Shown: piece by piece, positions 47,001-62,000 of the stretch | Layout of the letters: each line of letters starts with the position of its first letter | Position numbering within the stretch: position 1 is the first letter of the stretch | Origin: Siderastrea siderea | Taxonomy: Eukaryota; Cnidaria; Anthozoa; Scleractinia; Rhizangiidae | Length of the DNA: 64,000 bases | NCBI GenBank assembly: GCA_964030785.1 | Contig: OZ034975.1 | Span: 41,333,069 to 41,397,068, forward strand | Reading direction: 5' to 3' | The notes under the pieces: generated by a model | What the model was told of the DNA's origin: nothing | The model's database searches: none | What the model saw: only the letters and a program-made list of their open reading frames with translations | Made by a program: the position numbers and the translations under genes

Positions 47001-50000
47001 ATTTGATGTGTTATAAGGATAAGTGGATTTGGCGCTATATCATCATCATCATCATCATCATCATCATTTAAATAGTAAAATTTTGAGGAATTAAACATGA
47101 TTTGTGACTGACAAGTTGGGAACAATTATTCTCAGTTAACATGCAGCTATCAAATACACGTTTTTTCTCGCGATGCTGCCCAAGTTTTGTTGTTGTTGAT
47201 GTTGTGTTTTTTTTTTGTCTTATCGATTTTTCTTTAATGGCCAATTTTCTTCACTTTTGTTAGCAAGATTTTGTAAAAGGTTACTGATTATTTGATCTCT
47301 AGTTTAGTTACCGTTTGAAACGGATCCCTGACCACTTTTCTTCTTCTTATGCATACTGCAAGCAATGATGGCTATAAGAAGAGCTAACACAACTATACCA
47401 GCTACTGCACAGAGAGCAATCAAGGCAGGCTTGGCTGAAAAACAAACATTGAGGAAAGGTTACGTCATACTCCGTTTGACAACTAAAATTTTGTTGCAGA
47501 AAAAAACATAGGCACGCAATGCGCGCAGAGCCAATGACGTTTTTTTTCACAATATGGTGAAATTTATCCTGACAACCTATGGGACTTTTTTACACCTCCG
47601 GTAAGTCCCACCCTAACCCCTCAGCCCCCCCCCCCCCCCCCCCACCACCACCATCAAAAAGATCTTGTGGTTATCCACTATAAAACCTGGTAATGAATCA
47701 GCAGCATGACTACGCGGAGTAAAAAGAAAAACCGAAGAAAGCTCTTTGTTTCACGGTTCTTCAAAGAACACAGACAAAAACAAGTAAACTTAAACTTAAA
47801 CTCACCGTCGAAAAATATTGCATACATAATTTAGGCAAAGATCAGTGGAAAGTTAACAATTTTACTTCAGAAATAAATGCAAGTTGCAGTTGAACCTTTT
47901 AATTTCTTACTTCTACCGGCGAATATCCAATACTTTTCAGTGCTCATAAACGGACAACTTTTTCTAAAGGGTGCCGTTTTGACGCTCTGCGTGATTTGCG
48001 TGACACGCGACTCGCTTTACTTTGTTTAATTTGTAAGGTTTCAGACGTTTCAGGCAACCACTTACGTTCTTAGTACATTGTATTGTCAAAACAGGAGTCT
48101 GCCATCAAACGGCGTTTCTTGTATCCACAATATTTTCGTTCGAAATCGGTTTGAACTAGCGTTTATAAACACGACTGAAATAGTTTTGCAACTATATTTA
48201 TTTCCCCTGTTATTTGAAGTTGCTTGCTTTGTAATCAAGTCGGCTATAATAATTTTCGTCTTTTTGCTTCACAAATCGACCAAAGTATGTTTACATTTGT
48301 AACTTTCCCACGGTACAAAGTTATTTTTAGCTCACGTGTTTATTTTGAGTCTCAACCCACAGCCGAATAAATTTCGTTTGCTTTACCTTCGAACAGTACG
48401 AAAATGTTCAAATTCAGCTCGCTTTCCAGTAGATCCAACAGGCCTCTGTTAGAATGCTTTGTCACATATCTGTTGTTGTTAATCTTTCGGTACTGTTTCG
48501 GTCGGTTCAAGATGTTTCAAGTGTTGCATTACATTCCTTATAAGGCTGAAATTACAGCTGTCAACTATTTCTCAACATACGCTTTACACTTTGAGCTATG
48601 AATAACCCCGAAATAACGTTTAGTATCTTGTTAAGATTTTACTACATCCATCCTCTAATTCCTTGATCACCACTGTGACTTGGATTTTAATACTAGTTTC
48701 ATTCAAGTTTTTCAGTTTTAAGAATAGCTAGCAACAAGCCGCGCAATTTCCGATTTAGTTTTAATTGGGTTCATGTTTTATAACACGCACACAAAAATGA
48801 CACTGCAAATTTTAGATTCGCTGTTACCGAGAGATAATCCCGAAAAATGTTATGCTGTTTTACTCTACTCTTTTCACTATCGTTATAAACTTGGGCTTTA
48901 AATATTGTTTCTTTCACTGTTAATTAGGGATCGATGTAACGTCAATTTCCACGTTCTGTTCATACAACATCTCAAATTGGCAAGTCCGTCTTGTATTTGT
49001 TGCTGTGGAAAAATGTACTTCAGCTAAGTAAACACAGGACTACAACGCGAATAAAATCCTGCCAGACCTCACGTACACAAAACAGGCATTCGAAGTAGAT
49101 CCACACTTGCGAATGCAAAACACTTCAAAGCCCGGGGGTCTTACTCCCATAACATTAGCTGTATGGGTTTGTGCCGTTGACAAGGTAAGACTTTCAGTGT
49201 CCCCATGCACACCCCCACCCATCGTCTCACAGAATATCCCCCCAGCCTCACAAATCGTAAGACAGACATCGCACGTACGTACATATGTACAACGTCTATC
49301 GTTGATGTTTTGGCTCTGACAGTAGCCATATGACGTCACTAACGTGACGTCATTGACTAAAAATAACACTGCAAATTTTAGATTCGCTGTTACCGAGAGA
49401 TAATCCCGAAAAATTCTATGCTGTTTTACTCTACTCTTTTCACTATCGTTATAAACTTGGGCTTTAAATATTGTTTCTTTCACTGTTAATTAGGGATCGA
49501 TGTAACGTTAATTTCCACGTTCTGTTCATACAACATCTCAAATTGGCAAGTCCGTCTTGTATTTGCTGCTGTGGAAATTTGTACTTCCGCTAAGTAAACA
49601 CAGGACTACAACGCGAATAAAATCCTGCCAGACCTCACGTCTGACAAAACAGGCATTCGAAGTAGATCCACACTTGCGAATGCAAAACACTTCAAAGCCC
49701 GGGGGTCTTACTCCATTAGCTGTATGGGTTTGTGCCGCTGATAAGGTAAGACTTTCAGTGTCCCGGTGCACACCCCCACCCATCGTCTCACAGAATATCC
49801 CCCAGCCTCACAAATCGTAAGACAGACATCGCACGTACGTACAACGTCTATCGTTGATTTTTAGGCTCTGACAGTAGCCATATGACGTCACTAACGTGAC
49901 GTCATTGGCTAAAAAGGAAAAAAGCTTATGTCAAATTTTGTTACAAGCACACTGGTGTACAAGTGAAATAATGGCAAGGGACTCTTGTAGCTGTTATCCT

Positions 50001-53000
50001 GAGTTGTAATTATGTAAGTGTAGTCGTTTGTAATATTGTAACTGTACGGTAGGGTTAAGTACTTTGTAACTGCCGTCTTACTTTTTTAAAAAGTGTCAAT
50101 AAGCTAACGCCAGGGTGCTAACTGAAACCCACAGGGACATGCTACTAATCATACACAATGTATTCTGTGAAAAATTGACATTCAATACCTTAGGTCATAG
50201 CTTGTTTAGTTACCATATTTTCTCGAGTAGACGCCGGGGACGTTCATTTAAAACTAGATCTCAGACCCTCGGCGTTTATTTGAGGTCGGGCATTTGTTAA
50301 AATAAGGTACTTTTCATCCTTTTTGATAGGTTTAGTTTTTGGCCTTAAATACTTTGCTTTCACTAAAATTGTAGCAAAATATAGCTTAACATAAGTAAAA
50401 CAGGGATAAAACGTCACCGATTTCTTTTGTAGTCGATAAAATTCAAAACAAGGCGAGAAAACTGCATGCTCAGTAGAGTGTAGAGCACATTACTCCCATT
50501 TCCTTTGGTTGGAATGAGGGAATAAATCGAGCTGAAATACTGTTTCACAAAGATACTAATTGAGCTGAAATACTAATTTCACAAAATTTTGGATTTATCA
50601 ACTGAGTTGATAAGGTAAATTGGCCACCGTAAAGAGATTGAAAGCTGACGTTTCGAGCGTTAGCCCTTTGTCAGAGGGATTCGCTCTGACGAAGGGGTAA
50701 CGCTCGAAACATCAGCTTTCAATTCCTCTACTTAACCTTATCAGCTCAGTTGATAAATCCAAAATTTTGTTTCACGTCCCCACCGACGCAGCACCACCTT
50801 TTCCTTAGGTCAAGCTTAAACGTCGAACTTTAAATGTGCCGAACCTAAAGTTCGACGTATGAATCAATTAAGATCGACAGATTTTTATTCGGGTCGACCT
50901 TGCCGATCTTTCGACTGAGCTTGTCGAATAGAACGGCAAAAGATCGACTTCGATTCATACGTCAAACTTTCACATGTGCCGAACCTAATGCACAAATGAT
51001 CATAAATTGCATGAATGTATTTCTGAATATAAAAGCGTTAGTGATTGGCTTAAAACCGACAAGCATGAGTAGTCTGCCATTAAACCGTGACCAGTCATGC
51101 GTTGAACGTTCTTGCATCTGATTAAAAAGAGAACTACGCTGCGCAAACTGTAAACGCTCTGTAGACAAGAATCAGTACTTCATAATGGATTGCATGAACA
51201 TCCAATTGGTTTCGCTTGTTATTTTTTATGGACAGCTAAACTGAAAATAACAGAATATAACAAAAAACGAGAGAAATGGCATTCTGATCCAAATTTGACG
51301 AACGGTGCAAACTAATATCTAAATACTACTATTATTACAATAAAAGATTGTTTTTTTCCCGTTAATTGTTTTCTTTTGCTTTTTGAGACCCGATATAGCG
51401 CAGTTGATGATTGTTTACCGCTGTTTTGCAGAATTAAGTTCGACTGGTTTAGGACGAGATCTGAATCAACTGTCAAACTTAATTATTTAGGTCGACCCAA
51501 ATAGCAATTAGGTTCGGTACATGTAAAGTTCGACGTTTGAACCGGGCCTTAGAAACTAACCCCCTTGTTTACTGTAGTGGTTAAATTGTTATAACTAATT
51601 TTCGATGAGAATCAGTAATATAAAGGTTCTGCTTAAAATAAACGCCGGACCTCCAATAAAAGCCGGAAGGGGGAGGGGGGCATTTCAAATTTGACTGTGT
51701 TGAGCTGACGTTTAATCGAACCTGCGCTTATTCAAGGTTCGGCTTTAAACGAGAGAAAATGGTATTTCAACAAAATAACAAAGCTCGATGCTATGCAGAA
51801 TTCACTCCTGGAGATAATTCGGTTACACAGGAGATAAATCTTTTGTTTTAAGGAGACTGCTGATATTTTGTCAACAATAACGCGACTATACATGTCCACT
51901 AGCTGCTAAATATTAACTGCACCTTCAAAGAAACAGTCTTTTCTTGACATATAAATATTGTGAAATATCAGTGTAATACATACCCTTTTTACAGCCTTCT
52001 CCTTCGAAAAAGACGTTACATTCCTCTTCTTCTTTAGCTTCTAAGGCAGGAGGAATAATTTAATAGATATAAATCATGGTCATTACATTACAGACATCAA
52101 GCAGGTTAAGGACGATGGGTCCTAATACAGAGGTATTTGTGTAAAGGTTATGTATGACCATGGGGAAAAAGCAGATCTTAGAAAGACTTACTGGAATCTC
52201 AAAAAAAAGGTGAGTAACCACGCATTTTTTCAGAGGAAATCAAGCAACCATTATTCTAAAAAAGGTTTAAAATAAAAAGAATGTATAGAATTTTCTTGCC
52301 AAATTTATGCTCAATTATCTCTGAAAAATACTCAGTTACCAGCAGTTTTCTTTTTGGATTCTGATAGCCCTTGCTAAGATCAGCCTTTTCCAAATAGCCA
52401 TAAACCGTGCAAAAATACCGTTGTATTAGTAAGCAAATTCCATAAGAGACCTGGATATCTCGAGCTGCGCATAACGCATGCGCAGTAACAAGAGGGGGCA
52501 TCGTCCTTAAGTCAACAAATACCTTGAAAATTGAATGAGTGAGGAACTGAGATTGGTCAAATAAAACAGCTAAGTCTCAGACGAATGATTACGTGATGGA
52601 TTCATGAGCAAAAGGAATAATTTTTTAGTAGCCACAGAAATAGCAGGTAGAAGCACTGGTGGTTAATTGGAGCAAAAGTTGCAGTGTTAGCTAAAGGCCA
52701 TTTGAAAGCCAGGCAGGAGACTGAGTCAAAGTGCAAATTTAATCTAACCTGCGATCAGGCTCTATTTTCGTTTCGCTCGGTGAAACATTCAGGCGGGAAG
52801 GGCGAAACGAAAAATAGAGCCTGATACAATTCTTCTACGGAACGTCTACCGCCCACTTTTTTTGATTGATTGACATTCAACAAAACAGCCAATCAAAATT
52901 TCTTCTGCTTGCACGATCCTCGGTATGCAAATTTCCCATAACGGCAATTCGCAGAAAGTCACGTAAATGTCGGCAAAATAAGAAAATCATAGGCTACGAT

Positions 53001-56000
53001 ATATCTTCTAGGCACAAGTACTCAAATTTACACGATTGCTAACTTGAAGGTTCCGGTACTGTACATGGTTGCTCTGTCTGAGCTGAAACTGAATGAAAAT
53101 TCAAAACACGACGAGGTTGTCATGTACCAAAATATGCTTGCATGCTTGAATCATTTCCCATTTCAGGTGGTATCCGGAAATATTCTCTTGCCATTTGTCA
53201 CCAATTTTCTGCGTAAAAAACCTTGGGCAATTAAGAGAAATACCTTCAGTTTCATTCTTTAGAATAAAGATATAAATAAAACCGTTTATAAACAAAGGAG
53301 TATTTTGTAATTTAATTCGAGAAGTGATAAATATTTGAAATTAGCAGCGAATTTTCTCTCTAAGCGCAAGCAGCAGCGAATTTTAAAACGAAAAACATTT
53401 ATTATAAAACTAGTCAGATCCTTTGATGTCAATGTCAGAGATCAATAAAACGACATAAGTATTAAACAATGAATGAATAAACTGAAAATCGTTATTGCAA
53501 CTTGATTGCGGTTCTCGCCAAACATCAGTTTACCGTTAAGTTTACCGAATTATCGGTTGACTTGTTGATCATTCTTGGCGAAAGATACTTGCTCGTCTGC
53601 TGTTCGTTTTGTTTCGTAAAACGCGGAAACAGCCACTACTCTGTTCATGTTATCAATACTAGTTGAAAGCCGTCAAATGAAAATTCCGCGACCTGATGCG
53701 ATAAAACGGAATACATACTTCACTGTTGCTGCACTTCTCTGCTCCAGGTGAGAGACAGCTTGCGTCAAACCGAACGCCATTCTCAGGAGAGAAAGAAATG
53801 GTGACAACTATCCTAGAACGACGAGAATTTATTAGAGCAACACATTTTACTTCGGCAGACTTGTTCCTTGGTTGTTCCTTGGCGATGGCGGTCGGTTCGA
53901 GCTCGTTGACAATTTACTTCCGTTGACAGCTCTATTGTTAAAGTGGTACTATGATCAAAAAATCACTTTTATTTTTTCTTCGGATTTCGAAACTATGTTT
54001 GTTAAACACTCCCCAAGCGAAATTATAAGCGTTAATTTTGAGAAGAAAACCGTTAATTTAAACTGCAATTTTCCGGTTTAATGGTCCGCCATTATTACAC
54101 CAGAAAGGATACAATGACGTCATACACTCAAGAGCTGTAAAATGTAGTGTGTGAACGCGGCTTACAAATTATGCAAAACACGAGTTTGAGAGTGTGAAAG
54201 CTCAAAACTCCCGTGCTGCATACTAAATAAGGCACTTTCACACACACTGCATTCTACAGCTCTTGAGTGTATTAAATTAACGGTCTTCTTCTCAAAATTA
54301 AGGCTTATAATTTCGCTTGGGGAGTGTTTAATAAACATAGTTTCGAAATCCGAAGAAAAAATAAAAGTGATTTTTTGATCATAGTACCACTTTAAAGGGC
54401 CAATCAGATTGCGAGATTCCCGCGGCCAAAATTTGGCCGCCGACACGAACTCTTGTGAGAGATTGTATCAGGCCCTATTTTAGCGAGTGACCAACATAAG
54501 AGAATATGAGAGCGATGCTAAAATTCGGCCTGATCGCAGGTTAATTTAATCTAACTGACAAATATACCTCATACTTAAAAGATGACGTCAACATTAGTAA
54601 TTTTGTGTTTCCTCGTATGGGTTTTCATTTCGTTATTTAGCACACTGCCAACGAATCGCGTAAACTAAACCTACGAAACTTAATCCAAAGATCGGCACGG
54701 TGAAAGTGTTCTTTACTAAGTTAAGGTGGTGATGTTATCTTTCCTTCCACTGATAAAGATTTCCTTCAAGTTAGACATGTGTTTCTGAGGATTCCATTGT
54801 ATTTCTTTTATTAAAGTTCGAAAATTTAGCCGGCCAAGTTTGCACAACTTTCGCGAACTCCCAACCCCGAACATCAAAGGCATTAGGATAACTGTCTCAA
54901 ACACTTAATGGGTATGTTTAACACTGTTATCCTATTTTAAACCACTCGACACTTCGTAAATTCCTAAAATAACTGCTATTATTTCAACTGACAAAGTGAG
55001 CAATAGTTTTGGTACGAGGAAAACGAGTTTGTGTCTGGGATTATAAAACCATTCGCAACCAATTACACGCATTCACGTCAAAAAATGATGTACATCCTCT
55101 TTGCAGCGTTCTTGCAAACGGCTACACACGTTTTTTTTTCCTTCTACAAGTATCGTTGCCCCATTCATCGTAACCAGTAACTTAAACTCTACTCTTAGTT
55201 TAATGTTACAAATTGTTCAAGATCTGGAGAAACAGTAACTCACTATTAATTGGTCCAATTTGTATCTCACTGGCTTCAATCTCGCCAAATTTTCCATCTC
55301 CAGTTGCCTCTTGCAAAAGTGCACCTACATCACTCTGACTAACACTCTCATTGAATGTCAGTTCTAAATCAGCAAGCACACTTCCTGGCCTGTAACAAAA
55401 AAAAAGAGTCAGCGATGGAAAGAAAACATTATGAGTATTACAATAATAGACTAGATTAATTTCAAAAGGGTTTTTAGGTCGGGTGCTTTCTCTTTTTCGG
55501 CTAACAAATTTGAGGAAAAAATGTGTTTAACTTCGCGCAATCGCGCACAACTTAGAAAGACAAGTGTAACTTTCAATCCTGAAATGATAAATATCCGACG
55601 TTTCGGCAACACTGCCTTCATCAGGAACTGAAAAACTAGTTCTTTTCTCATTATCATGAGACGCTACACAGGAAATCTCTATCACAAGATACCTTAATCC
55701 AGTCACTCTACATCTGGTCAATCCGGTCCCACGGAGTTCTTGCTTGCACTGTAAATATAATGACGCTGACCTTAAAACTTTCTTCACAAAAGTAGAACGG
55801 ACACAAACACAATTTTCATTCGAATACAAACAGTTTGAAACAGAATCTACCTCGAACGGAGGCACTAGCTACTGCTTTACCATAAAAACTGGTTACACTG
55901 AGTGGAACCTCGATTTAACTAACCTCTATATAACCTCCATATAACCTCTATATAGTCCTCCGTATAACGAACAATATTTTTCAGCCCAGTAATAACAAAA

Positions 56001-59000
56001 TGTATGGAAAAGAACCTCGGTATAACGAACCATCGATATAACGAACCAATTTCGGCAGTTCCTTGGCACTTCATCAAATCGAGGTACCACTGTATCTCAC
56101 TGACAGTTTCAGTTTTGATCAAAACTACCCTGCGAGCAGAGTCTACTTCGATCTTCCTAGAAAACTCCGCTTCAGGATTTTCTTAACTTCAATTATAATT
56201 AATGGTCTGTAAAAGATAGACTGGACGTTGTGTGTGCTTTTATTGGCTAGAAAAAATGCTTTACAGTATGTCAGAGTACGAAGCATAGAAAAGCATGTTT
56301 TAATTTGAGTTCAGCAAAAAGAACCTTACTTGTTACTTGAAAGAAAGCGTTTTTGTCATCTGACATACATGTAACTAACTTTAAGCCCAGAAAGGACTTG
56401 AAAATTAAGAAGTGGTAGGGAAGAGAGAGCGAGGATGATGAATCCAATGAGGACTTATCTCTACAATTTAATCCCTCGCTTTAAGGATTTATACAGATAC
56501 AACCGGCCCCGAGATGTGTGTTTTGGGTAGATATCTTTATTTAGACACAGTGGCCCTAAAGGCCGGTTTACACATGCAGTTTTCTGTGCAATTTCAGTCG
56601 GACTTTTCAACTGATGCAGTTTCTGTCGCGCCCGAGCGTAACTTGGCGGCGATTTTGGGGGAATTGCAGCAAATACCGCACTCGAATCGCAATGAAATCT
56701 TCGCTAACTTACAACTGCGACTTAACACTAAATAAATAACATTTACCGCGTTCTCGACTTTTTGGGTAAACTTCTTAGTCTCCGCGTCCTCCAAATCTTC
56801 GTATTCTTTTTTGAACTCCTCTTTTCCAAACTCAACTCCGACAGTAATCTTGTCCGTTAGTGTTTCTATTATCAAGACAATGTAGAATGGTTGTATTCAA
56901 TAAAATACAAATTACATGACTAAACTTATTATACTCAAGGCTCGACGCTAAATTAAGTAACCAACTAGCTAAAGATTAGTAGATTTGATGGCCGGTAGAT
57001 TTTGTACTGACAGTTTTTAGGATTTTGAAACAATACTGGATTGTATTACCGTCTCATAATCCCAATTAGATTTGTATCGCGATTCAATCGTGTTTTGGGG
57101 AAACCAACTTAAAGCAAACTGAAATTTCATCCACTTATGAAAAGATGAATTCTTACAAGTCGTTAAAGTGTGATTTGCATGCGTAGTCAAAGTCATTGAA
57201 AAAACGCAGTAAAACCCAAAGAAAGGCCTGACTGAGAGGAACACTCCGGTTGGTTACACCTAAGTGGGCTGAGTTTTGCTACGCAGACCACTGAGAGGTA
57301 CAGACAAAAAAACAGTTCTACGCAGGGTTCGTGCTAATCTGTATATTATATGAAATTCCAGAGTTTACTTTGGTTTTAGCCTTCCTCTCCAGAAAACCCA
57401 ACCCCCCCCCCCCCCCTTCACTTAGGATGTTATGTTTTGTAAGGGGTAAACACATTCAGTAAAGGAGCGACAACGTAATAAGAATTATACTATTATATTG
57501 TTTACAAATATACAGTGAAGTAAAAAGAACAAATTAAACATACCAGTTTCTGCGCAATTCTGTCCTTTCTTTCCCAGTCCGCAAAGACATAGATAATGTA
57601 TTCCAAAATGTCGACATTTCTTTCCGTTATCACATCTTGTCTCACATTTGCCTCCTGTAGATGAGAAAGCTTGCTACTTCAGAACAGCGAGAACAAGGAG
57701 TCTTTGTTTACATGTATATCAACTTTTTTTATCTCGTCGTTAGTATAACGATGTCAAAAATTCTATTAAATCTTGCAAAATTTGGAGACAACGATGAACA
57801 GATAACAACGTAATTTAGTAACAGCAGGAACTACTAGCTAACCCCAACCATTTTTTTACTTATCTAAGCTTGTCTGTTGTAATTAAGAAAAAAATAGCAA
57901 AAAACACAACGTTTCCATGTCGCCATGACATCATTTTCAAGTGAGAAAATGAAATTCAAATGAGTCAATATATACAGGGTGAGGTGTGCCTGGTAAGTAT
58001 GTCTAAATAAATAGTTTTGCGCGGATAGAGTCCGATTGCGTGTTCAGACTTGGCTTCTTCTTCTTTATGAACAAACATCTCACAAATTAAACAGTCTAGT
58101 TTTCCGTTGCATTTCTTGAGGACGGAAAAGTTACTGTTAAGGTCGCCAATGGTTTTAATGCCGTGGTCGTTCTTTGTGGATCTAAAATGCAATAATTGTT
58201 TAATTGAGCGAGTTTTCACGTTTACAGGGCTAAAAATTAACTTCAGTGCTTGGTCGCCACTCGGGCCAGTATCCCTGAATTCTTAGTGGCCCAGGCCAAA
58301 ATAAAGTGGCCCTCAAATTTCCTCTACTAACACAACAAAAAATTTTGAACCATTTTTACTCGAATAAACGCCTCACGGATGTTTCGGCCAGTGTTTTCTA
58401 GTAGGGTGTTCGACTAACACGCCAAAAGAAATTTGCTTGATCTTAACTTTGTCTTGAAAGCTCACATTTGCCAGTGTACTGTCGAGAAATTGGTTACATT
58501 GTTATAATAACAAAAACTTTGTTCGGTTCGTGTTGGGAATCATTCGTCTCGTTCTTCCCTGCCCTTTTTTCACCTACAGGTTCTGACTTGGTCCATAAAC
58601 TCTCAAAGAAAAACTTGACCATTTTTTTCCTAATATGGACAAAACGATCTTCTCAACGTTTATAAACTACAGTATCACGATCCTCAGTTTTTTTCGAATG
58701 CTTTTGAATTCAGGCGAAAAGTAAGTCTATTATATCGAGCAGTGTTGAGTGATTTTGCCGATATTCATGTTTGAAAACGTACTGCATCTCGTGTCAATAA
58801 AATCAAAATGGCGTCTACAAATGGGAGCAATCTAAAAACTTGATCACGAACGGTTTGAATTTTGCACTTTAGAACGAACCTTTTACTACAATTGATGAAC
58901 TTAGAATTGAGGAGGGAAAGGAAAGAAAAGAAAGGTACTCCAAGGAAAAACATTTTATTTTATTGTTATTATTGTTTTCGTATTTCTCAAATCGTAGTCG

Positions 59001-62000
59001 CCCTTCGGGCGATCAAACCTCAACTTTTAGTGGCCCTAGACACTTTTTAATCGCCACGGGCGACCGTGCGACCGCCAAGTTGTGACCCTGTGTTTACGAC
59101 AATTTCTTAATTTGTTTGTAAAAATTGTTCAAAATAGTCGTGTAATTAATTCCCGCTTCGAAAGGGATTGCTTGCGAGTAAATTCACTCGAGGCGGAAAT
59201 TGAATGCATTTGGCTTTCCCAGGCAAGCAAGTGCTCATCTTAATGCAGTTCTAGGTGACTATTTTAAAATTAAAATTTTAGACTGGGTCGGTGTTGTTTT
59301 CTCAGTCCAGTTTGTTGTTCTTCGGCACTGCACAAGGGGTTGTTTTAATTGTCCAACAACTGAAGAGTCGCTCTGATGTCAATATTAAGTTTATAATGTC
59401 CTAGTACCAAACTCTATATGTTTTTTTCAGTTGTGGAGTTTTTATCTTCCTTATGTTGTTGTATTTTTTCGCTTCTTCAGTAGTGGAATCCCATTGGAAT
59501 TATACACTTTTTTTGAGCAGGTATGTGATTACAGTGAGCACGAAAGAAATTAAAACAAAATGAGCGGGAAACTTCTTTATTTATGCGAAATAACTAAGGC
59601 TCGCTGAAATGTCAACTTGTCAAAAAAGAACAAAAACAATTATTTCCAAACGTCAAGCACGCAGAAACTGAGTTAAAGCTAATTTACATGCTGCGATTTG
59701 TCGGCCACGATAAATCGGGAAGCGAATCGGTTTGTGTACAGTGCAAGCACTGCACATGCATTTTTTACAGTCAAAACCTTTTTATTATACATATAAAACG
59801 TTTTGGAAAAAAAAAAGGTTGGTGATAACTAGTTAGTTTGTTTTCAGCTAAAATACCGCAGATATAATTTGTTTTGCGCCAGTTCTTTTGCAGGTTGCGG
59901 TTTCGTTCTTAAAATCGGGCCCGACCCGCGAAAATCTGTGAAGCAGTCACAGATTTTTCTGAATCGGCTGACTTGTTGGATTGGAGTCGCGCGTGCATCG
60001 GATCGCCATTCACACGCTCCGATTCGCTCCCCGATTTGTCGTGGTCGACAATTCGGCCCGACAAATCGCAGCCTGTAAACTAGCCTTTAGTCTACTTGAG
60101 CGACGAATATTTATTTCACTTGAAAGTTATATCTGTTTTTTCTAAATATCCTCTCTCCTCGATGCTAAGTCGACATAAAATTAAATCAGCTCGTTTTGGC
60201 ATGAGGTGTCTAGGAATCTGCTACGAAAAACGTTCGTTAAGACCGCTGCAAGTTGAAATTCATTTTAAAATTATAGTTTCCCATATCACTTGTTTTCAGC
60301 ACTGGGCTGAAACAGACCATACATAAAATGGGTGAAAAACAGCCATTTCAGCAGACGTCTGAATCAAAGGTAAGGGTGATAAAAGTACATTTAAGAGTTC
60401 AGTATCATGTATTATTTCTATTATTTCAGTATTATGTTTCCGTATCGAGTACTATAATGCAAAAAATTATGCCTAGAAAGTGTAATATAGACCATTCATT
60501 TATTTTTTCCAGAATACAGTCGCTAGCTATTATAGAATGCAAACTAAACAGTCTTCTTTTTATAGCCCTTTTTTTGGGTGGGGGGGAGGGGGGGCATTTA
60601 AGTGAAATATTATTCAATGACACACTAGATGCACTTACCCTTATACAAAACGGTCATGGATTCACTGTCATTCCCATAATCATTGCTTGCATCACATCGG
60701 TACTCTCCAAGATCACTGGCATCAATATCAGTTATAACCCATGTCTCATTGTCGTGTTTTAACCCCTTATCGACATGAGTCCAAGAGACCGAGGGTGGTG
60801 GCTTCCCAGAAGCGTTACAAAACAAGGTGACAGTGCTACCTTTTTCGACGGTTTCGTCCTTCAAAGGCTGAATTGATGCAGGAACTACAAAAAAAGCCAC
60901 AAAAAAGGTATTCCTACATGTAAGCTCATGATAATTAATTGACGAAGCATTTTTAAGAGCAAAGTGGAAGTGGAAATTGGTAGTCTATTAAGGGACATGG
61001 CTTGAAATGAAAACATTCATGTGGACTGGTCACGCTTTCAACTATTGAAAAACACGAACAATTTCCGTCCTTATGTTTACTATGCTGCCATTGTATCCAC
61101 GTCATGTAAGTACATGTAATTGTAGAGGGCGAGCAATTTTCATGTTAGAAAATTGCAGGCTTAATCGTTTTCGTTTGCTTTTACCTTACATTTCGCGTTT
61201 TAAATGTTTTCGTTTTAAAATTAAAACATGACAAGCAGCAGATGATACGATTTCAGGTGTGGAAAAACCATTTCTGCAACACGAAGATCGTGTACAGTGT
61301 AACTGATTGGCTATCCGAACCTGCACGAGCCTTTTGTAAGCTTGTCACATGAAGCTTCGTTATACTTTCTTAATTGACCATAACAATTACTTAACCTTTG
61401 AGTAAACATTACCAGTACCAACACTTGTAGCTAACTTTTAGTAAAACACTCACAATGCACGGTGATAGAGGTATCTCTAGTCACAAGATTTCCAATGCCA
61501 TTATTAGCAGTGCATCTGTAGTCTCCTTCATCTTGTTTACCAGTGATGGTCAAAGGAAATGTAACAACACTGTTATCAGAAAGTCTCGTCCAGGTGATGT
61601 TTGGTGCTGGATTACCATCAGCTGTACAGTTCAGGGTCACTCGGTCCCCTTTATTCAGTGTCTGGCTGCCAGAAATGTGTGTAATTTCTGGCGCATCTAA
61701 GAAAGTACAGAAGAACACAGGCAAAGAAATTACTAACTCTATCAATCGCCAACTGGGTAATTAGTGTAAAGTATAAAACAACTGTAAAGTATGAAACAAG
61801 TCTGGTCTCTGGAGTGTGACGCAACTACAGCTCTTTCCATCAAGCTTTTACCCAAAAAGGGCACCTGGACTTCTTACGGATGGCCAGTTTTTATCTGGCT
61901 AAATGGAATTTAGGCAAAGTTCAAATCTAGCCAATGTTGGTCAGCGGTGTCACTAATAAGTGGGGGTCCCAGGGGCGCTTACACGTGCTTTCTGCTTTGC

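Noticed and set aside
49040..49820. Protein frames on both strands in the 566-bp repeat
   Set aside because: Same peptides in both units and on opposite strands, no domain, no splice logic with the receptor gene.
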